Source of the DNA: Phormidesmis sp963789215
GTDB taxonomy: Bacteria; Cyanobacteriota; Cyanobacteriia; Phormidesmidales; Phormidesmidaceae
Length of the DNA stretch: 64,000 nt
Assembly (NCBI GenBank): GCA_963789215.1
Contig: CAWBJY010000011.1
Span: 744,001 to 808,000 of the forward strand
Direction of reading: 5' to 3'
Part shown: positions 8,991-17,554 of the stretch, one piece after another
Layout: the number at the start of each line of letters is the position of its first letter
How positions within the stretch are numbered: position 1 is the first letter of the stretch
Translations under genes and position numbers: made by a program
Notes under the pieces: generated by a model
What the model was told of the DNA's origin: nothing
The model's input: only the letters and a program-made list of their open reading frames with translations
Databases searched by the model: none

Positions 8991-10418
8991 CTATTTAGCG
9001 CTCGCCATCGCAGGCACTTTTGCAGTCTTCTGCATCTCTGCTAGGATCGCCGACACGTTGGCCTTGGCATCGCCGAACAGCATTTGCGCATTGTCTTTAT
9101 AAAACAATGGATTGTCCACACCGGCATACCCTACCGAAAGGCTGCGCTTCATGACAACAACATTGGCGGCGTTCCATACTTCTAGCACGGGCATTCCAGC
9201 GATAGGACTAGTTGGGTCTTCTAAAGCACTCGGATTTACCGTGTCGTTGGCTCCAATTACTAAAACAACATCTGTTTTAGTAAAGTCTTCGTTGATTTCG
9301 TCCATTTCTAGCACGATGTCGTAGGGGACGTTAGCCTCTGCGAGCAAGACGTTCATATGCCCCGGTAGGCGACCGGCGACGGGATGAATGCCAAAGCGGA
9401 CGTTTACTTTGCGATCGCGCAAAATCTTTGTAATATCTGCCACTGCGTGCTGCGCTTGAGCGACTGCCATGCCATAGCCCGGTGTAATAATCACGCTGCT
9501 CGCTTCATTCAACAGCTCCACCGTCTCTTCAACGGTCGTCGCCGTCGCCGAGCCACCGGGCGCAGAACTGCCCGCACTCTGAGCCACGCTGCCCTGACCA
9601 AAGCCCCCTAGAATCACGCTGATAAAAGAGCGATTCATGGCCTGACACATAATGATGCTTAGGATCGCGCCGCTGCTGCCGACCAAAGCGCCCGTTACAA
9701 TGAGCAAATCGTTTGAGAGCATGAAGCCTGCTGCCGCTGCTGCCCAGCCAGAATAGCTGTTGAGCATGGAGATAACCACCGGCATATCTGCGCCGCCAAT
9801 CGCTGCGACCAGATGCATTCCGAGGAGTCCGGCTAGGCCGCACATGCCGAGCAAGGCAGGAAGACCCGCTGTGCCTTCTGCGCTCATAAATACAAAGCCC
9901 AGTGCGACGGTGCCAACCAATAAGCTAATGTTCAACAGATGCTTGCCCGGAAGCATCAGAGGCTTACTGCTAATAATGGCCTTGAGCTTACCAAACGCCA
10001 CAACTGAGCCGGTAAAGGTCACAGCGCCAATAAACACGCCCACGTAGATTTCAATCATGTGGATGGTTTCTTCTGCGCCCACTAGGCCCGACTCGGGCTG
10101 TAAGTAGTTTCCAATGCCGACGAGAACCGCCGCAAGGCCAACAAAGCTGTGCAGCACCGCAACGAGCTCTGGCATCTCGGTCATTTCTACTCGCGATGCC
10201 AGGAATGCGCCGATGACGACGCCCGGTACGATGACTGCGATCAGCGCCGTGTAGTTGCTAATGCTTGCGCCCAAAGCAGTTGCTCCAATGGCCAGCGCCA
10301 TGCCGATGATGCCGTAGAGGTTCCCGCGCTTGGCGGTTTCTTGATTGGACAGTCCGCTCAGGCTCAAGATAAACAGAATAATGGCTGCGATGTACGCGAC
10401 CGTGATTAGGTTAGACAT
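8991..10418 (-). CDS. pntB: NAD(P) transhydrogenase subunit beta
   Basis: A 475-residue integral membrane protein, close in length to E. coli PntB. The N-terminal two-thirds hold the multi-helix proton-channel domain (dII), and residues about 290-465 form the NADP(H)-binding domain dIII. This has the fingerprint VIITPGYGMAVAQAQ and the later VVLVIGANDTVNP and KRSLSVGYAGVDNPLFY. With PntA it uses the proton gradient to reduce NADP+ with NADH in the cytoplasmic or thylakoid membrane. It lies 72 bp downstream of pntA on the same strand. Confidence 0.95.
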   Translation of the reverse strand: MSNLITVAYIAAIILFILSLSGLSNQETAKRGNLYGIIGMALAIGATALGASISNYTALIAVIVPGVVIGAFLASRVEMTEMPELVAVLHSFVGLAAVLVGIGNYLQPESGLVGAEETIHMIEIYVGVFIGAVTFTGSVVAFGKLKAIISSKPLMLPGKHLLNISLLVGTVALGFVFMSAEGTAGLPALLGMCGLAGLLGMHLVAAIGGADMPVVISMLNSYSGWAAAAAGFMLSNDLLIVTGALVGSSGAILSIIMCQAMNRSFISVILGGFGQGSVAQSAGSSAPGGSATATTVEETVELLNEASSVIITPGYGMAVAQAQHAVADITKILRDRKVNVRFGIHPVAGRLPGHMNVLLAEANVPYDIVLEMDEINEDFTKTDVVLVIGANDTVNPSALEDPTSPIAGMPVLEVWNAANVVVMKRSLSVGYAGVDNPLFYKDNAQMLFGDAKANVSAILAEMQKTAKVPAMASAK

Positions 10419-10490
10419 GGAGAATATATTTCCTTTTTTAGCCTGTTATTTCTTTCTGGATTGATTGCTAGATGGATTAAAGAAGAACAA

Positions 10491-12119
10491 TTATTTTCTA
10501 AACATTTTGAGCATTCGCTGAGTGACCAGGAAGCCGCCTGAGATATTGATAGTGCCGACTAGGATTGCGATCGCACCCAAAACAGTTGTCGTCGTCCACT
10601 CGCCAGATAATTGCAACAACCCACCGATAATAATGATGCCGCTAATTGCATTGGTCACGCTCATAAGAGGCGTATGCAGCGAAGGACTCACGTTCCAAAT
10701 CACCTGCCAACCTACAAAACAGGCCAAAATAAATACCGTAAAATGAGAGAGAAAAGAAGGCGGTGCCACGAGGCCCAAAGTCACAACTGCTGCGCCCAAT
10801 GCGCCGTAGCCAATCCACTGGGTCAGCGGAGACTTAGCTTTGACGGCGACCCCTTGTACCTGCGCGTCTAGCTCGCTTTGAGGCTTGGCAACGGGTTTTG
10901 CTGCGGGCCGCTCTAGCTTCGGCGCAGGCCAGGTGATCTTGCCGTCGTAAGTGATTAGCGCGCCGCGTACGGCCTCGTCTTCGAAGTCAATTTTGTACTT
11001 ATCCGAGCCGCCCATATCGCTGAGCAGATGGTACAGGTTGTTGCCGTATAGCTGGCTAGACTGGCTGGCCATTCGACTCGGAAAATCGGTAATGCCAACA
11101 ATCGTCACGTTGTTGTAGCTGTAGATTTCACCTGGCTTCGTAACCGCACAGTTGCCGCCCTGCTCAGCGGCCATATCTACCACCACCGATCCTGGCTTCA
11201 TACTCTCTACCATGTCCTGCGTAATCAGCACGGGCGCTCTCTTGCCCGGAATCAGCGCCGTGGTAATGATAATGTCAACTTCTTTTGCCTGCTCTGCAAA
11301 CAGCGCCATTTCAGCGGCAATAAATTCTGGGCTCATGGTCTTGGCATAGCCGCCTTCGCCGGTGCCGTCTTCTTCAAAGACCAGCTCCAAGAACTCTGCG
11401 CCCATGCTCTCTACCTGTTCTTTCACCACGGGCCGCGTGTCAAAAGCTCGCACAATCGCGCCCAGGCTTTTCGCCGCGCCAATCGCCGCAAGACCCGCTA
11501 CCCCTGCGCCAATTACCATCACTTTGCAAGGCGGCACTTTCCCTGCCGCCGTAATCTGCCCGGTAAAGAACCGTCCGAACTGGTTAGCTGCCTCAATAAC
11601 AGCCCTGTAACCCGCGATGTTGGCCATTGAGCTAAGCGCATCCATCTTCTGCGCTCGGCTAATGCGCGGAATCGCATCCATCGCCAGCACCGCTGCGCCC
11701 CGACTAGAAAGGTGATTGACCAAATCTGTGTTTTGAGCAGGCCAAATAAAGCTGATGAGCGACTGATGCGCATCTAGCATGTCGGCTTCGTGCTGGCCGT
11801 TAGGATGTGGTGCAGGCGGCTGAACCTTGAGCACGATATCGGCGCGATCCCACAGTTCTGTAGCGCTGCTGACAATTTCGCAACCGGCAGATTGGTAAGC
11901 CTCATCACTAAATCTGGCGGCCTCGCCTGCGGTGCTCTCGATTAAGACATCAAATCCTAGCTTTTGCAGCCGCTTCACAGTCTCAGGCGTGGCCGCTACC
12001 CGCTGTTCCCCCTCGGCGATCTCTTTAGGGATGCCAACTTTCTTGGCGGCTGCTTTCTGCTCCGACGCGTGCTGAGATGCATTCTCCTGGGACGTGTCCT
12101 TTTGAATTGCAAGCGTCAT
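10491..12119 (-). CDS. pntA: NAD(P) transhydrogenase subunit alpha
   Basis: A 542-residue protein, about 30 residues longer than E. coli PntA because of a charged N-terminal extension. Residues about 25-410 are the NAD(H)-binding domain dI: it begins VGIPKEIAEGEQRVAATPETV and contains the Rossmann motif VIGAGVAGLAAIGAAKSLGA near 202-221. About 435-542 contain the membrane helices of dII (LTQWIGYGALGAA, FLSHFTVFILACFVGWQVIW, ISGIIIIGGLLQL). The two parts are one polypeptide here, not split as in some bacteria. Upstream lies a 314-bp region shared with the divergent DUF2808 gene. Confidence 0.95.
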   Translation of the reverse strand: MTLAIQKDTSQENASQHASEQKAAAKKVGIPKEIAEGEQRVAATPETVKRLQKLGFDVLIESTAGEAARFSDEAYQSAGCEIVSSATELWDRADIVLKVQPPAPHPNGQHEADMLDAHQSLISFIWPAQNTDLVNHLSSRGAAVLAMDAIPRISRAQKMDALSSMANIAGYRAVIEAANQFGRFFTGQITAAGKVPPCKVMVIGAGVAGLAAIGAAKSLGAIVRAFDTRPVVKEQVESMGAEFLELVFEEDGTGEGGYAKTMSPEFIAAEMALFAEQAKEVDIIITTALIPGKRAPVLITQDMVESMKPGSVVVDMAAEQGGNCAVTKPGEIYSYNNVTIVGITDFPSRMASQSSQLYGNNLYHLLSDMGGSDKYKIDFEDEAVRGALITYDGKITWPAPKLERPAAKPVAKPQSELDAQVQGVAVKAKSPLTQWIGYGALGAAVVTLGLVAPPSFLSHFTVFILACFVGWQVIWNVSPSLHTPLMSVTNAISGIIIIGGLLQLSGEWTTTTVLGAIAILVGTINISGGFLVTQRMLKMFRK

Positions 12120-12433
12120 CGGCTTCTCCTAACTGAGTAGATAGGGCTAAGGGATTGGTTTATTTTTGGTTACTAAATATTCGCAGAGAACAAATGCGCA
12201 GCGAAAGGGAGACTTACAAAGGTTGACCTCCGGTATTAAAAGTTTTTGAAGCTCTATTTACGCCCGCTGATGCCCTATTCACTTAAGAAACCGTCCACCG
12301 AATCGGGTGTACGTCTAACCTTCAGTGTTAGACGTAATATAAGTAAAGCGTTGTTAACGTCCGGCAATCAAAACCCGACCGCTTCGACGCTGCACATCAT
12401 TTAGTCATATCTGTTTTGAGGAGTTGTAGCGTC
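12120..12433. other. 314-bp divergent intergenic region pntA / DUF2808 gene
   Basis: No gene seen. Contains a perfect 10-bp inverted repeat at 12310-12336, annotated separately, and should hold both divergent promoters. Confidence 0.6.
12310..12336. promoter_or_regulatory. Perfect inverted repeat, candidate operator
   Basis: TACGTCTAAC (12310-12319), 7-bp spacer, GTTAGACGTA (12327-12336). No T-run follows on either strand, so a terminator is unlikely. It lies 98 bp before the DUF2808 ATG and 191 bp from the pntA start. Regulator unknown. Confidence 0.5.
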
Positions 12434-13015
12434 ATGTCTGCTAAGCGTTCTGTGTCTCGTTTGTTGTCGGGGTTGTTTCTATCGGGTGTAGCTGTGGGCA
12501 CCACCCTAACGATGTTGCCAATTCAGCCTAGCGTGGCTCAAACCGGCCAGGGCTTGACCATTTTTGGCGGCGTAGATTCTGAGTTCCGCCTACCCTACAC
12601 GCTCCGCAATAACAGCCCTCGCAATACTCGCGCTGCTTACTTCCTGCGCGTTCCAGGTACTCGTGTCGAAGCCGCTGTTTCTAACTTGCGCATCACCTAT
12701 CCCGACGCATTTTCCGACCGCAATGGCTCTGTCGATCCTGAGAGTATCAAGGTGCTACGGGGCAGAGGCAGCCGGGGGCGCGAGATTCCGGTCGACGAAG
12801 TGGTTTGGAACGAAGAGAGCGGTCAAATCGACATCTACATGAGCGAAGATATTCCTGCCGACACTAGCTTTGTCATTGCCATGACCGACATTCGTAATCC
12901 CGATCGCTTTGGGATGCAGCGCTGGAATCTGCAAACCGAATCGCGCGGCGATGTTCGCGCTCGCTATATTGGTACTTGGGAATTGCTAGTTGCAGAAGAC
13001 ATGGGCAACCGGTAG
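12434..13015 (+). CDS. DUF2808 exported protein
   Basis: A 193-residue protein matching the cyanobacterial DUF2808 pattern: an extracytoplasmic domain with GGVDSEFRLPYTLRN, the YP-D core, and DEVVWNEESGQIDIYM. The N terminus MSAKRSVSRLLSGLFLSGVA with cleavage near SVAQ-TG is a Sec signal peptide. An in-frame TTG lies 18 bp upstream, but the ATG at 12434 is preceded by GAGGAG at 12418-12423 and is preferred. Function is unknown; family members are periplasmic or surface-exposed. It is probably a separate transcription unit controlled from the region containing the inverted repeat. Confidence 0.85.
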   Translation: MSAKRSVSRLLSGLFLSGVAVGTTLTMLPIQPSVAQTGQGLTIFGGVDSEFRLPYTLRNNSPRNTRAAYFLRVPGTRVEAAVSNLRITYPDAFSDRNGSVDPESIKVLRGRGSRGREIPVDEVVWNEESGQIDIYMSEDIPADTSFVIAMTDIRNPDRFGMQRWNLQTESRGDVRARYIGTWELLVAEDMGNR

Positions 13016-13107
13016 AATGCTAGATCCGTGCTTGCTTCTCACATTTTCTTGAGAATACATTCTTTTGAGAATGGACATTGGATAGGTCGGCTAAGTCAGC
13101 CAGCTTA

Positions 13108-13135
13108 ATAGGCCACCAAAAGATAGGCCACCAAA
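13108..13135. repeat. 15-bp-period tandem duplication
   Basis: ATAGGCCACCAAA repeated with a 15-bp period, 54 bp before the rpmH start, in its untranslated leader. Confidence 0.9.
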
Positions 13136-13188
13136 CTAGAAGCAAGCACCTCAGATTTGAGCAAGACTGTACCAGGAGATCCCTTTCC

Positions 13189-13326
13189 ATGACTAAGCGA
13201 ACCCTCGGCGGCACCTCCCGCAAGCGTAAAAGAGTATCCGGCTTTCGCGCTAGAATGCGCACTAAGAACGGCCGCAATGTAATTAAAGCGCGTCGTAGCA
13301 AAGGCCGTGCACGATTGGCTGCGTAG
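13189..13326 (+). CDS. rpmH: 50S ribosomal protein L34
   Basis: A 45-residue, Arg/Lys-rich protein starting MTKRTLGGTSRKRKRVSGFR and ending GRARLAA, a full-length bacterial L34. The frame is open further upstream, but ATG 13189 has AGGAG at 13174-13178 and gives the standard N terminus. It is a structural protein of the large ribosomal subunit. It starts the conserved rpmH-rnpA-(PH domain)-yidC-jag order; dnaA is not next to it here, as is usual in cyanobacteria. Confidence 0.97.
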   Translation: MTKRTLGGTSRKRKRVSGFRARMRTKNGRNVIKARRSKGRARLAA

Positions 13327-13377
13327 CGTAATTTCTGTATGGCTTAAGCTACCTGACATAAGTGATATGGCCTAGAT

Positions 13378-13968
13378 ATGGCGCTACCCAAGCAAAATCG
13401 GCTCAGGTCTTCTCGCGACTTTGGCAGGGTGCATCGCAAAGGTAAACGGGCTTCTACCGATGCGCTATCTATGAGAGTGCTGAAGCAGACAACCCTTGAC
13501 CGAGCGCTGGCAGATGCTAGCCAGAAGTCTTCGAGACAGAAGTCCTTAAGACAGCAGGCTGCCAAAAGACAGCAGACCGCAAGCACTTTGCAAAAGCCGG
13601 TAAGTGCTAGTCAAAAGCTGGTGCTTAAAGCCAATCGACTCAACGTAGATAAGTCTGCGACAGATGGGCGAGTAGCAGAGACTGCTAAAGCCGACGGACT
13701 TTTGATAGACGATCAGGGCGCAGGCGAAAAGCTGTCTGCGCCTTCGTCGTGTTTTGGAATTTCTATTAGCAAAAAGGTCAGCAAGCGGGCGGTGGTTCGC
13801 AACCGAATTAAGCGGCAGTTGAGAGCGATTATTCGCGATCGCCTACCCGACATCCGCCCAGGGTGGCAAATTGTAATTGTCGTTAGAGCCTCGGCGGTAG
13901 AGTGCGATTTTGCCGACTTTTTGAGAGAATTAGATTACTTGCTAAAAAAGCTAAACGTTGTCAGCTGA
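13378..13968 (+). CDS. rnpA: Ribonuclease P protein component with large internal insertion
   Basis: Protein subunit of RNase P, which helps the catalytic RNA bind pre-tRNA leaders. The N-terminal RLRSSRDFGRVHRKGKRAS (residues 8-26) and the signature SKRAVVRNRIKRQLR (135-149) are both typical. The protein is 196 residues rather than about 115-130. The extra length is a single block, about residues 38-122, placed between strand beta2 (SMRVLK) and beta3 (CFGISISKK). The block is rich in Gln, Lys, Ser and Ala (SRQKSLRQQAAKRQQ) and looks disordered. No stop or frame change interrupts it, and its base composition resembles the flanks. The gene follows rpmH by 51 bp. Confidence 0.93.
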   Translation: MALPKQNRLRSSRDFGRVHRKGKRASTDALSMRVLKQTTLDRALADASQKSSRQKSLRQQAAKRQQTASTLQKPVSASQKLVLKANRLNVDKSATDGRVAETAKADGLLIDDQGAGEKLSAPSSCFGISISKKVSKRAVVRNRIKRQLRAIIRDRLPDIRPGWQIVIVVRASAVECDFADFLRELDYLLKKLNVVS

Positions 13969-14061
13969 CTGCTGTTAGCGATTACTGATTGAAAGCGTAG
14001 GCTTTAGAAGCATTGGTTGAAGCATCAGGTTTAGAAACGATTTAAGAGATAGAGGTTGGTC

Positions 14062-14457
14062 ATGGCGATTAAAGAAGACGTGTATTACGAAGGTGGCCCG
14101 CACATTGGGGAGCTGCTTTTCAATATCGTGTTGGCCTTTACGCTGGTGGGTATTCCGCTGGCGGTTGGGGCGTTTGTACGGGCGCTGTGGCTACGCTATC
14201 GCATTACCGACCGGCGCATTTCGATTACCGGCGGCTGGATGGGACGCGATCGCACAGACATTATCTATTCAGAAATTGCTAAAGTGGTGACCGTTCCCCG
14301 TGGCCTAGGCGCTTGGGGCGATATGGTCTTAACGCTTAAAGACGGTAGCCGAATTGAGATGCGCGCGGTGCCCAAGTTTAGAGAGCTGTTTGACTTTGTG
14401 ACGGATAAGCTTTCGCCGCAGGCTCAAGTTGCAAGCGGCGCAGTCGGCGCAGTTTAA
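14062..14457 (+). CDS. PH-domain membrane protein (slr1470-like)
   Basis: A 131-residue protein between rnpA and yidC, where cyanobacteria keep a conserved PH-domain gene (slr1470 in Synechocystis, from memory). A hydrophobic stretch at about residues 16-40 (LLFNIVLAFTLVGIPLAVGAFVRALW is the region) is followed by a bacterial PH-like fold: YRITDRRISITGGWMGRDRT and LTLKDGSRIEMRAVPKF. ATG 14062 is preferred over the in-frame TTG six bases upstream because AGAGG sits at 14051-14055. Function unknown; its place suggests a link to membrane-protein insertion with YidC. Confidence 0.8.
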   Translation: MAIKEDVYYEGGPHIGELLFNIVLAFTLVGIPLAVGAFVRALWLRYRITDRRISITGGWMGRDRTDIIYSEIAKVVTVPRGLGAWGDMVLTLKDGSRIEMRAVPKFRELFDFVTDKLSPQAQVASGAVGAV

Positions 14458-14718
14458 GCGAGCAGGGTCTGCCTGAAAGTGAGGTTGTCGGTCCGGACGA
14501 AGCAAGAGCGCTAGCGGATAGTTTTAGGTTGGGTAAACCGAAACGTCACCGCTGTTTTGCACAGCGCCAAACGGCGGATTGGGTAAACAAATCGGCCCAC
14601 CTCTCACCAACACCGTCAATATTCAGATAAATTAAAGTCAAAGGCTCTATATAAAAGCCTCCAAAATCAAGACAGACCCACAGCACACCAGACAAAGACC
14701 TACTTCAAGAGCGCTCGC

Positions 14719-15996
14719 ATGGACTTCGGTATCGGCTTTCTTTCGAATAATGTAATGCTGCCAATCCTAGATTTTTTCTATGGGATTGTGCCTAGCTACG
14801 GGTTGGCAATTATTGCCCTCACCTTAGTCATTCGCTTTGCGCTCTATCCGCTCAACGCGGGTTCTATTCGCAACATGCGCAAGATGAAGGTGGCAAACCC
14901 CATCATGCAAAAGCGCATGGCCGAGGTGAAAGAGCGCTATAAGGACGACCCGGTTAAGCAGCAAGAAGAAATTAAAGGGCTTTACTCTGAGTTCGGTAAT
15001 CCGCTCGCGGGCTGTTTTCCGGTCGTCTTGCAGATGCCAATTCTGTTTGCGCTGTTTGCGACGCTAAGAGGATCGCCGTTTGCAAATACTAATCTGCCGG
15101 TGAATTTGGAGATTGTGCCCCAATCAGCGATTGAGCAGGTGGAGCAAGCACCTCTAACCACTAAGCCTGCTAACGTCTTTGTCGCTGATGGCGAGCATTT
15201 TCAAGTGGGGGCCGTTGTGCCGACTGGCCCGAAGATTGGCGTTGGCGACACGACTAAAATTGAGCTGCGCTCTGTCGATAAGTCTTTGGATGAGCTAAGA
15301 GAAGAGTACCGCGAAGAAGGCGTTGATATTACGCCGCATTGGAACGTCACGAAGGGCAGCGAGCTGGTTGAAGTGCAGGCAGATGGCACGATTAAGGCGT
15401 TGGCTCCTGGCGATGTGACGATTCAAGCAGAAGTGCCTGGCTTAGCGGCTGATAAGGGCTTTTTGTTTATTGAAAAGCTGGGCCGAATCGGCGTAACGGG
15501 TGAGAACGGAGAAATCCACTGGGATATTCTCGGTATGATTGTGTTCTTTGGCCTAAGCCTGTACGTGAGTCAGCAGGTGACCAATGGAGGCAGCACGGCG
15601 GGCGATACTAGCAACGACCAGCAGCAGGCGATCGCAAAATTCACGCCGATTATTTTCTCCGGTATGTTTTTGTTCTTTCCACTGCCTGCCGGTGTGTTGA
15701 TGTACATGGTCATTGCCAACATCTTTCAGACGGCGCAGTCCTTTATTCTCTACCGAGAGCCGATGCCAGAGAACTTGCAAAAGCTGGTTGATGAGCAGGA
15801 AAGAAAGGCCAAAGTAAAGTCGGGCGATCGCGGTTCGCTAGCGTTTGAGCCGGGCAGCAAGAAAGCGGCTAAGACCGTAGACGTAAAGGCTACGACGGTA
15901 AAAAATAAGAGTGCTAGCAAGGCAACTAACAATAAGTCTGCTACTAAGCCTGGTACTAAGTCTGGCTCGAAGAAGGTTTCTAAGAAAAAAGGCTAA
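14719..15996 (+). CDS. yidC: Membrane protein insertase YidC/Oxa1/Alb3
   Basis: A 425-residue insertase for thylakoid and plasma-membrane proteins. Helix 1 (about residues 20-42) carries the conserved Arg in LVIRFALYP. A cytoplasmic coiled-coil hairpin (AEVKERYKDDPVKQQEEIK) precedes helix 2 (about 95-115), and three further helices lie at about 265-345. The C-terminal tail is Lys/Ser/Thr rich. Between helices 2 and 3 is a roughly 140-residue extracytoplasmic insert (about 125-265), whose second half (DGTIKALAPGDVTIQAEVPG) resembles a bacterial Ig-like (Big_2) domain. A strong intrinsic terminator follows the gene. Confidence 0.95.
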   Translation: MDFGIGFLSNNVMLPILDFFYGIVPSYGLAIIALTLVIRFALYPLNAGSIRNMRKMKVANPIMQKRMAEVKERYKDDPVKQQEEIKGLYSEFGNPLAGCFPVVLQMPILFALFATLRGSPFANTNLPVNLEIVPQSAIEQVEQAPLTTKPANVFVADGEHFQVGAVVPTGPKIGVGDTTKIELRSVDKSLDELREEYREEGVDITPHWNVTKGSELVEVQADGTIKALAPGDVTIQAEVPGLAADKGFLFIEKLGRIGVTGENGEIHWDILGMIVFFGLSLYVSQQVTNGGSTAGDTSNDQQQAIAKFTPIIFSGMFLFFPLPAGVLMYMVIANIFQTAQSFILYREPMPENLQKLVDEQERKAKVKSGDRGSLAFEPGSKKAAKTVDVKATTVKNKSASKATNNKSATKPGTKSGSKKVSKKKG

Positions 15997-16032
15997 CGGC
16001 TAACTGCGCTGTTGGCGTTCGATCATGAGTCT

Positions 16033-16067
16033 GGCTCCTTTGTTGTTTAGCACAGAGGAGCCTTTTT
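16033..16067 (+). terminator. Intrinsic terminator after yidC
   Basis: GGCTCCT (16033-16039), 16-base loop, AGGAGCC (16056-16062), then TTTTT (16063-16067). It closes the rpmH-yidC transcription unit 37 bp after the stop. Confidence 0.9.
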
Positions 16068-16281
16068 GTTTTTGACTCGTTTCTAAGGTCATCTGCGCCG
16101 GTTCGAGCCATATATCGAGAAAAGGCTTAATACTCGCGCTACGAATGCAGCTAGGTTGATATTATGTATAGCGAACGTCGGATGCACATCTTTGAAGGAG
16201 AGGCTGCTTCCTAATGTAGTGATGCCTTTTGGGCCATACGCACGTTTGCGAGTTACTTTGCCCGGAGCTAGAGATAAGTAG

Positions 16282-16809
16282 ATGAGCAACCCTATAGAAG
16301 AAGGCGTGAGCTGGCTAAGTGAGCTGCTATCGCTTCAGGGTATGAACGCTGAAGTGAAGAGCGAGGAGCGCAATGGGGAGCTAGGCGATGATAGCTATTG
16401 GCTGACAATTGTGACGGATACGCTCTCGGCGGAACAGGTTGAGGCGCTGATTGGAGAACGCGGCCAGGTGCTTGATTCTATGCAGTACTTGGCGAATGCA
16501 ACGCTCAATATGGGCAGAGCCGAAGACGAGCAGCACTCCTATACGCTAGAGATTTCAGGCTATCGGCAGCAGCGTCAGGGTGAGCTAAAGACGATGGCAG
16601 ACCAGGCGGCTGAGCAAGTGAAGTCTAGCGGCGAAGAGTACGAGATGAAGGGACTCTCTTCGGCGGAAAGACGGCAGATGCACGGACTGCTCGGCGAGCA
16701 TGAGGGCCTAGAGACTTTTAGCCGGGGTAGAGAACCCGATCGGCATTTGGTGGTTAAGCTAGCTGGCGATAGCAGCGCTGAAGAAGCCGCGAGTGACGAC
16801 GACGAGTAA
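16282..16809 (+). CDS. khpB: Jag/KhpB-type KH-R3H RNA-binding protein
   Basis: A 175-residue protein. The KH-type core has IGERGQVLDSMQYLANATLN (about residues 52-71), the Jag form of the GxxG loop. The C-terminal R3H domain has SAERRQMHGLLGEHEGLETF followed by GREPDRHLVVK (about 128-165). The N-terminal Jag_N domain of firmicute proteins is absent, giving the short cyanobacterial form. Family members bind RNA and pair with KhpA. The position directly after yidC is conserved, although a terminator lies between them here, so it needs its own promoter. Confidence 0.88.
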   Translation: MSNPIEEGVSWLSELLSLQGMNAEVKSEERNGELGDDSYWLTIVTDTLSAEQVEALIGERGQVLDSMQYLANATLNMGRAEDEQHSYTLEISGYRQQRQGELKTMADQAAEQVKSSGEEYEMKGLSSAERRQMHGLLGEHEGLETFSRGREPDRHLVVKLAGDSSAEEAASDDDE

Positions 16810-16870
16810 ATGCGCGTAGTTTAAGCAGGGCTGAGCTGGAGCGCTTGATAGTGTTCACTCCTGATAACAG

Positions 16871-16902
16871 ACCATAATCTTTGTAGACCATAATCTTTGT
16901 AG
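16871..16902. repeat. 16-bp exact tandem duplication before a start codon
   Basis: ACCATAATCTTTGTAG twice, ending 3 bp before the ATG of the DUF177 gene, where the ribosome-binding site should be. Confidence 0.97.
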
Positions 16903-16905
16903 ATA

Positions 16906-17406
16906 ATGAGAGCTATTCATATTCCGCAGCTGCTAAATGCGCCTAACAAAACGATTGCGCTAGATGTTGATGAGTATCTGAGCGGTCTAGAAACGCTGAC
17001 GGCGGTTAAGGGTGAGATGAGCGTGACCCATCAGGGGACGTTTTTGGACGTGAAGGGTAAGGCGGGGGCGATTATGACTTTGGAATGCGATCGCTGCTTG
17101 CAAAGCTATAACACCCGCGTACAGGTAGATACTTCGGAGCTGGTGTGGCTAGAAGAAGCATCTGCCGACGAGGTGGTAGAAAAAGAGGTCGATTTAGAAG
17201 ACTTGATTGAGTCGCTTCCACCTAGCGGACATTTTAAGCCGGATGAGTGGCTTTACGAGCAAATGTGTTTGGCTATTCCGCAAAAGCAAATTTGTAGTGC
17301 AGACTGCAAAGGAATTGCTTTTAAGAATCCTAAGCCAAGCGCGGATGAGCCGGTAGACCATCGCTGGGCGGCGCTGTCTGCTTTAAAGCAGCAGCTCGCT
17401 GAATAA
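16906..17406 (+). CDS. DUF177/YceD-family protein
   Basis: A 166-residue protein with the YceD (DUF177) layout: an N-terminal beta domain, the first cysteine pair LECDRCLQSY (about residue 62-71), an acidic middle, and a second pair in QKQICSADCKGI near the C terminus. The four cysteines may bind zinc. YceD proteins are linked to 23S rRNA and ribosome biogenesis in other bacteria and plastids. There is no clear Shine-Dalgarno; the region just before ATG 16906 is occupied by a 16-bp duplication. Confidence 0.82.
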   Translation: MRAIHIPQLLNAPNKTIALDVDEYLSGLETLTAVKGEMSVTHQGTFLDVKGKAGAIMTLECDRCLQSYNTRVQVDTSELVWLEEASADEVVEKEVDLEDLIESLPPSGHFKPDEWLYEQMCLAIPQKQICSADCKGIAFKNPKPSADEPVDHRWAALSALKQQLAE

Positions 17407-17554
17407 GATAAAGCCACCCCTCAATCCCTAATCTGTTCTGCTGCTTATAGGGGCTGCTCTCCCGTGGAGATTCTGTAAAGGGCTTATCATCTGTATAGGG
17501 CAGGCGATGTTGATGGGTTTGCCCTGTCCAGGTGTAGCCAGACGGATGGTTTAG

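Noticed and set aside
13078..13188. N-terminally extended L34 of 82 residues
   Set aside because: The ATG at 13189 has AGGAG in front of it and gives the standard L34; the extension includes a tandem duplication.
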